Notes under the pieces: generated by a model
The model's input: the letters and a program-made list of their open reading frames with translations, nothing else
What the model was told of the DNA's origin: nothing
The model's database searches: none
Position numbers and translations under genes: made by a program
DNA from: Paenimyroides baculatum
Lineage (GTDB): Bacteria; Bacteroidota; Bacteroidia; Flavobacteriales; Flavobacteriaceae
Assembly (NCBI RefSeq): GCF_008629655.1
Contig: NZ_VWSG01000007.1
Span: forward strand, 62,001 to 126,000
DNA length: 64,000 nt
Direction: 5' to 3'
Part shown: positions 62,035-64,000 of the stretch, piece after piece
How positions within the stretch are numbered: the stretch's first letter is position 1
How the letters are laid out: every line of letters begins with the position of its first letter

Positions 62035-63334
62035 TTTTGTAATAATATTCTTGCACAAAATCTAAAAAGGCTAAAAACAGCCAAACTTCATATTTTATGT
62101 GGTAAGTAATGTAAATAATTCCTGCTAATATAATGAATAGCAAAGGAATTCTTAAGAAATATGTTTCTTGTCTTGCAATTTTTGACAGGTTATAATAACG
62201 CTGAATGAAAAATTTATAGAAGAAATACAGGTAAACAATTCCGCCAAATATTAAATTATCAAAGAATTCCGATTTGGTTGACAATGCTTTTGTAGTAGAT
62301 AGGTACGCTTTAATTTCCTGCAGGTTAAATCCGTCAAAAACTCCCGAATTCATTGCAGCTTCAATGGACTGTGGATAGAAATTTACAAAACCGCTGTATC
62401 CAACCCCAATATAAGAATGTAAAAAAACATCAATTGCTGCATAAATACTTGTAAAACGTGTTCCGAAAGTTATACTGTTGTTAAACTGATCAAACATTAC
62501 GTCGCGTAAATTAATTACAGCCACAACAAATAACGCCAGAATAAAACCCGCTAGTATAAAACTAATTCTACGTAAATACTTGTGCTTTTTAATAAACTGA
62601 AATGCCAACGGTAAAACGCAGATCATTACTAAAACTAAAAAACCTTTAGATTCACTTACAATTACATAACTAATAAATATTATTACAGATGCTGTTATTG
62701 TTAAGGCTCTTTTCCATCGATATAAATTCAACTTATAAAGAAAATAAACAGGGAAAAATGTAAGTAGAATTAAAATTGTACCCGTCCAGCTTTCTTCTAA
62801 TGTCCATAAACGTACACGCCAATATTTTATTGGATTTGCATGAATGAATGACATAAATGATATTGGTTTCTTTAAAAAATATATTTCAAAAGCCAGCCAA
62901 ACAATTGTAAATAACTGTAAAAGCAAAAGTGCGTGAAAAACAACATACAGTGGGTTTTTTAACTGCTTTAAAACAACATATATGAATTGATAAAATATAA
63001 TACCGACTATTGGATAAACCAACATTTTTAAAGTCTTGATAACTAGATTTTCATAGAAAACCTCTAAAGAGCCATTGAGTATTTTTATGAGATACAAACA
63101 GGCTATACTTAAAAAAAACAGGTATATTAAATAACTAATCCAATACGAAAGATACTTGCTAAATATAATTTTTTTATGCGAAAGAATATAAATCAACATA
63201 AAAGGGGAAAAAAACACAATAGGTGAACGTGCGATTTCTCCAAAATTGTTCATTAACGGAAAATCCTGATAAGTTGCCAGAAACAATATCATTAAAAAAA
63301 ACAAAATGGGAACTATTTGCTTTTTTATTTCCAT
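62006..63334 (-). CDS. O-antigen polymerase/ligase-like membrane protein
   Basis: A 442-residue protein with about eleven hydrophobic helices and a periplasmic loop (about 290-340) including YIGVGYSGFVNFYPQ, a pattern seen in Wzy-type polymerases. It overlaps the flippase gene by ten bases. With the second such protein (59664) it may act as polymerase while the other acts as ligase. Confidence 0.72.
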   Translation of the reverse strand: MEIKKQIVPILFFLMILFLATYQDFPLMNNFGEIARSPIVFFSPFMLIYILSHKKIIFSKYLSYWISYLIYLFFLSIACLYLIKILNGSLEVFYENLVIKTLKMLVYPIVGIIFYQFIYVVLKQLKNPLYVVFHALLLLQLFTIVWLAFEIYFLKKPISFMSFIHANPIKYWRVRLWTLEESWTGTILILLTFFPVYFLYKLNLYRWKRALTITASVIIFISYVIVSESKGFLVLVMICVLPLAFQFIKKHKYLRRISFILAGFILALFVVAVINLRDVMFDQFNNSITFGTRFTSIYAAIDVFLHSYIGVGYSGFVNFYPQSIEAAMNSGVFDGFNLQEIKAYLSTTKALSTKSEFFDNLIFGGIVYLYFFYKFFIQRYYNLSKIARQETYFLRIPLLFIILAGIIYITYHIKYEVWLFLAFLDFVQEYYYKNAEPTKETT

Positions 63335-64000
63335 AGTGTTAAATAAACTTTATCGGTTTTAAAACTAAAATAAGTTACCAAAATATTCCAAAACAAAACA
63401 GTAACAGCATAACTTATCGCTGCGCCAACCATATTAAATTTAGGAATTAAAACTACATTACAAATTATATTTACAAGAACTGCGAAACCCATTATTTTAT
63501 GAAAAATTTGCTGTTTCCCAGTCATATTCATATACATTGGTACCATTCCGAATAATGAAACGATCATTTGAGTTACAATTAAAATATTGTACGCTGGTAA
63601 TGCTTCGGTGTAATTTTCGCCAAAAAAACTTAAAAAGAATTTTCCACCTAAAAGCAATATTAATCCTATCACAAAATTTAAGAAAGCGATTGTTTTAGCC
63701 GCTTCTTTTAGATTTCTGTTTAATAATTCAAAATCTTTATTCTCATAATTCACCGCAATTTTTGGTGCATAATTTATATTTACACCAACAATAACCATAG
63801 ATAAAATAGACATTATCTTCATTGCAATAGCATAGTATGCAGTATAATGTAAATTAAAAAACTGTGCTAAAAGAAAAATATCAATAGTCATTAACAAATA
63901 AGTATAAAAACTACTTATTGCCATTGGATATGATACTTTAAAAATCTCTTTTGATGTTATTGCCGAGATATGTTCTTTGGAATTTTTATTCATTAAAATC
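63325..64000 (-). CDS. Wzx-type oligosaccharide flippase, 5' part cut by window edge
   Basis: Membrane protein that flips lipid-linked sugar units. The frame stays open to the window end at 64000, so the ATG at 63993 is probably internal. The visible 225 residues match the second half of a flippase: a helix pair near SKEIFKVSYPMAISSF that starts the repeat, then GVNINYAPKIAVNYENK, and later NIICNVVLIPKFNMVGAA. The full family length is about 420-480 residues. It is the first known gene of the glycan cluster on this strand. Confidence 0.82.
   Translation of the reverse strand, partial: ILMNKNSKEHISAITSKEIFKVSYPMAISSFYTYLLMTIDIFLLAQFFNLHYTAYYAIAMKIMSILSMVIVGVNINYAPKIAVNYENKDFELLNRNLKEAAKTIAFLNFVIGLILLLGGKFFLSFFGENYTEALPAYNILIVTQMIVSLFGMVPMYMNMTGKQQIFHKIMGFAVLVNIICNVVLIPKFNMVGAAISYAVTVLFWNILVTYFSFKTDKVYLTLWK

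Noticed and set aside
1..64000. CRISPR arrays, tRNA and rRNA genes
   Set aside because: No regularly spaced repeats, cloverleaf pattern or rRNA core sequences were seen in any intergenic region.

Overview
The window comes from an AT-rich chromosome of a member of the Bacteroidota, almost certainly the family Flavobacteriaceae (Flavobacterium / Myroides / Paenimyroides type). The evidence is the gene content (flavobacterial families of the DUF6341, DUF6427, DUF4254 and DUF3109 kinds, a UDP-galactose-epimerase-like threonine dehydrogenase, a long IleRS), the near absence of Shine-Dalgarno sites, and repeated -7 promoter boxes of the form TAnnTTTG, some with a TTG about 18 bp upstream. Most of it is ordinary housekeeping sequence. 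I see no tRNA, rRNA, CRISPR array, insertion sequence or prophage, and no gene-free stretch above 300 bases (the longest is 30478-30770).

Layout. 1-2839: biotin-dependent acyl-CoA carboxylase operon (carrier protein, biotin carboxylase, carboxyltransferase cut by the window edge). 2955-4408: a 2H phosphoesterase and a CPBP membrane protease. 4405-8949: tightly coupled operon DUF3108 - tryptophan dioxygenase - M23 endopeptidase lipoprotein - glucose-6-phosphate isomerase. 9005-12132: a candidate small RNA and the homogentisate operon (hmgA - CCC-motif membrane protein - hppD). 12201-14408: patatin fused to an outer-membrane barrel. 14489-20563: six-gene MacAB/TolC-like export operon. 20662-24920: uvrC, then divergently a zinc deacylase, 5-formyl-THF cyclo-ligase, a basic lipoprotein, a DoxX-like protein and a possible tiny transcript. 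24916-30693: Bax-inhibitor-1-like protein, lspA, a DksA-like protein and ileS. 30771-35810: barrel protein, asparaginase, acyltransferase, TatD, retropepsin, DUF3109. 35871-42391: MarC, small membrane proteins, upp, and a DUF4254 / GT9 / M20 group. 42393-43081: an HNH-type nuclease gene broken by one missing base. 43124-47497: mfd with flanking secreted proteins. 47592-51711: threonine dehydrogenase, CvpA, pheS, RDD protein. 51738-53264: a PadR-controlled membrane-protein operon with an unusually structured leader. 53327-56216: a ferredoxin-type reductase, a lipoprotein and purD. 56231-64000: exopolysaccharide cluster (initiating sugar transferase, UDP-xylose synthase type epimerase, two GT4 enzymes, two O-antigen polymerase/ligase-like proteins, Wzx flippase cut by the window edge).

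How the genes work together. Two separate operons support aromatic amino acid breakdown (tryptophan to kynurenine; tyrosine to maleylacetoacetate). The export operon gives ATPase, two FtsX/MacB-type permeases, adaptor and outer-membrane channel in one transcript. The 3' end is a lipid-linked glycan pathway: assembly on a carrier by WbaP-type transferase and GT4 enzymes, flipping by Wzx, then polymerisation or ligation. Several starts were set from promoter or terminator positions (lspA, uvrC, the 47465 lipoprotein, the RDD protein, the 40004 protein).

Nothing here is clearly a new multi-gene system. The best leads are the PadR locus (operator-like palindrome over its promoter plus a long leader hairpin), two candidate short RNAs (near 9060 and 24870), and the frameshifted HNH gene. 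No search or folding program was run; family names come from recognised motifs and general family knowledge.
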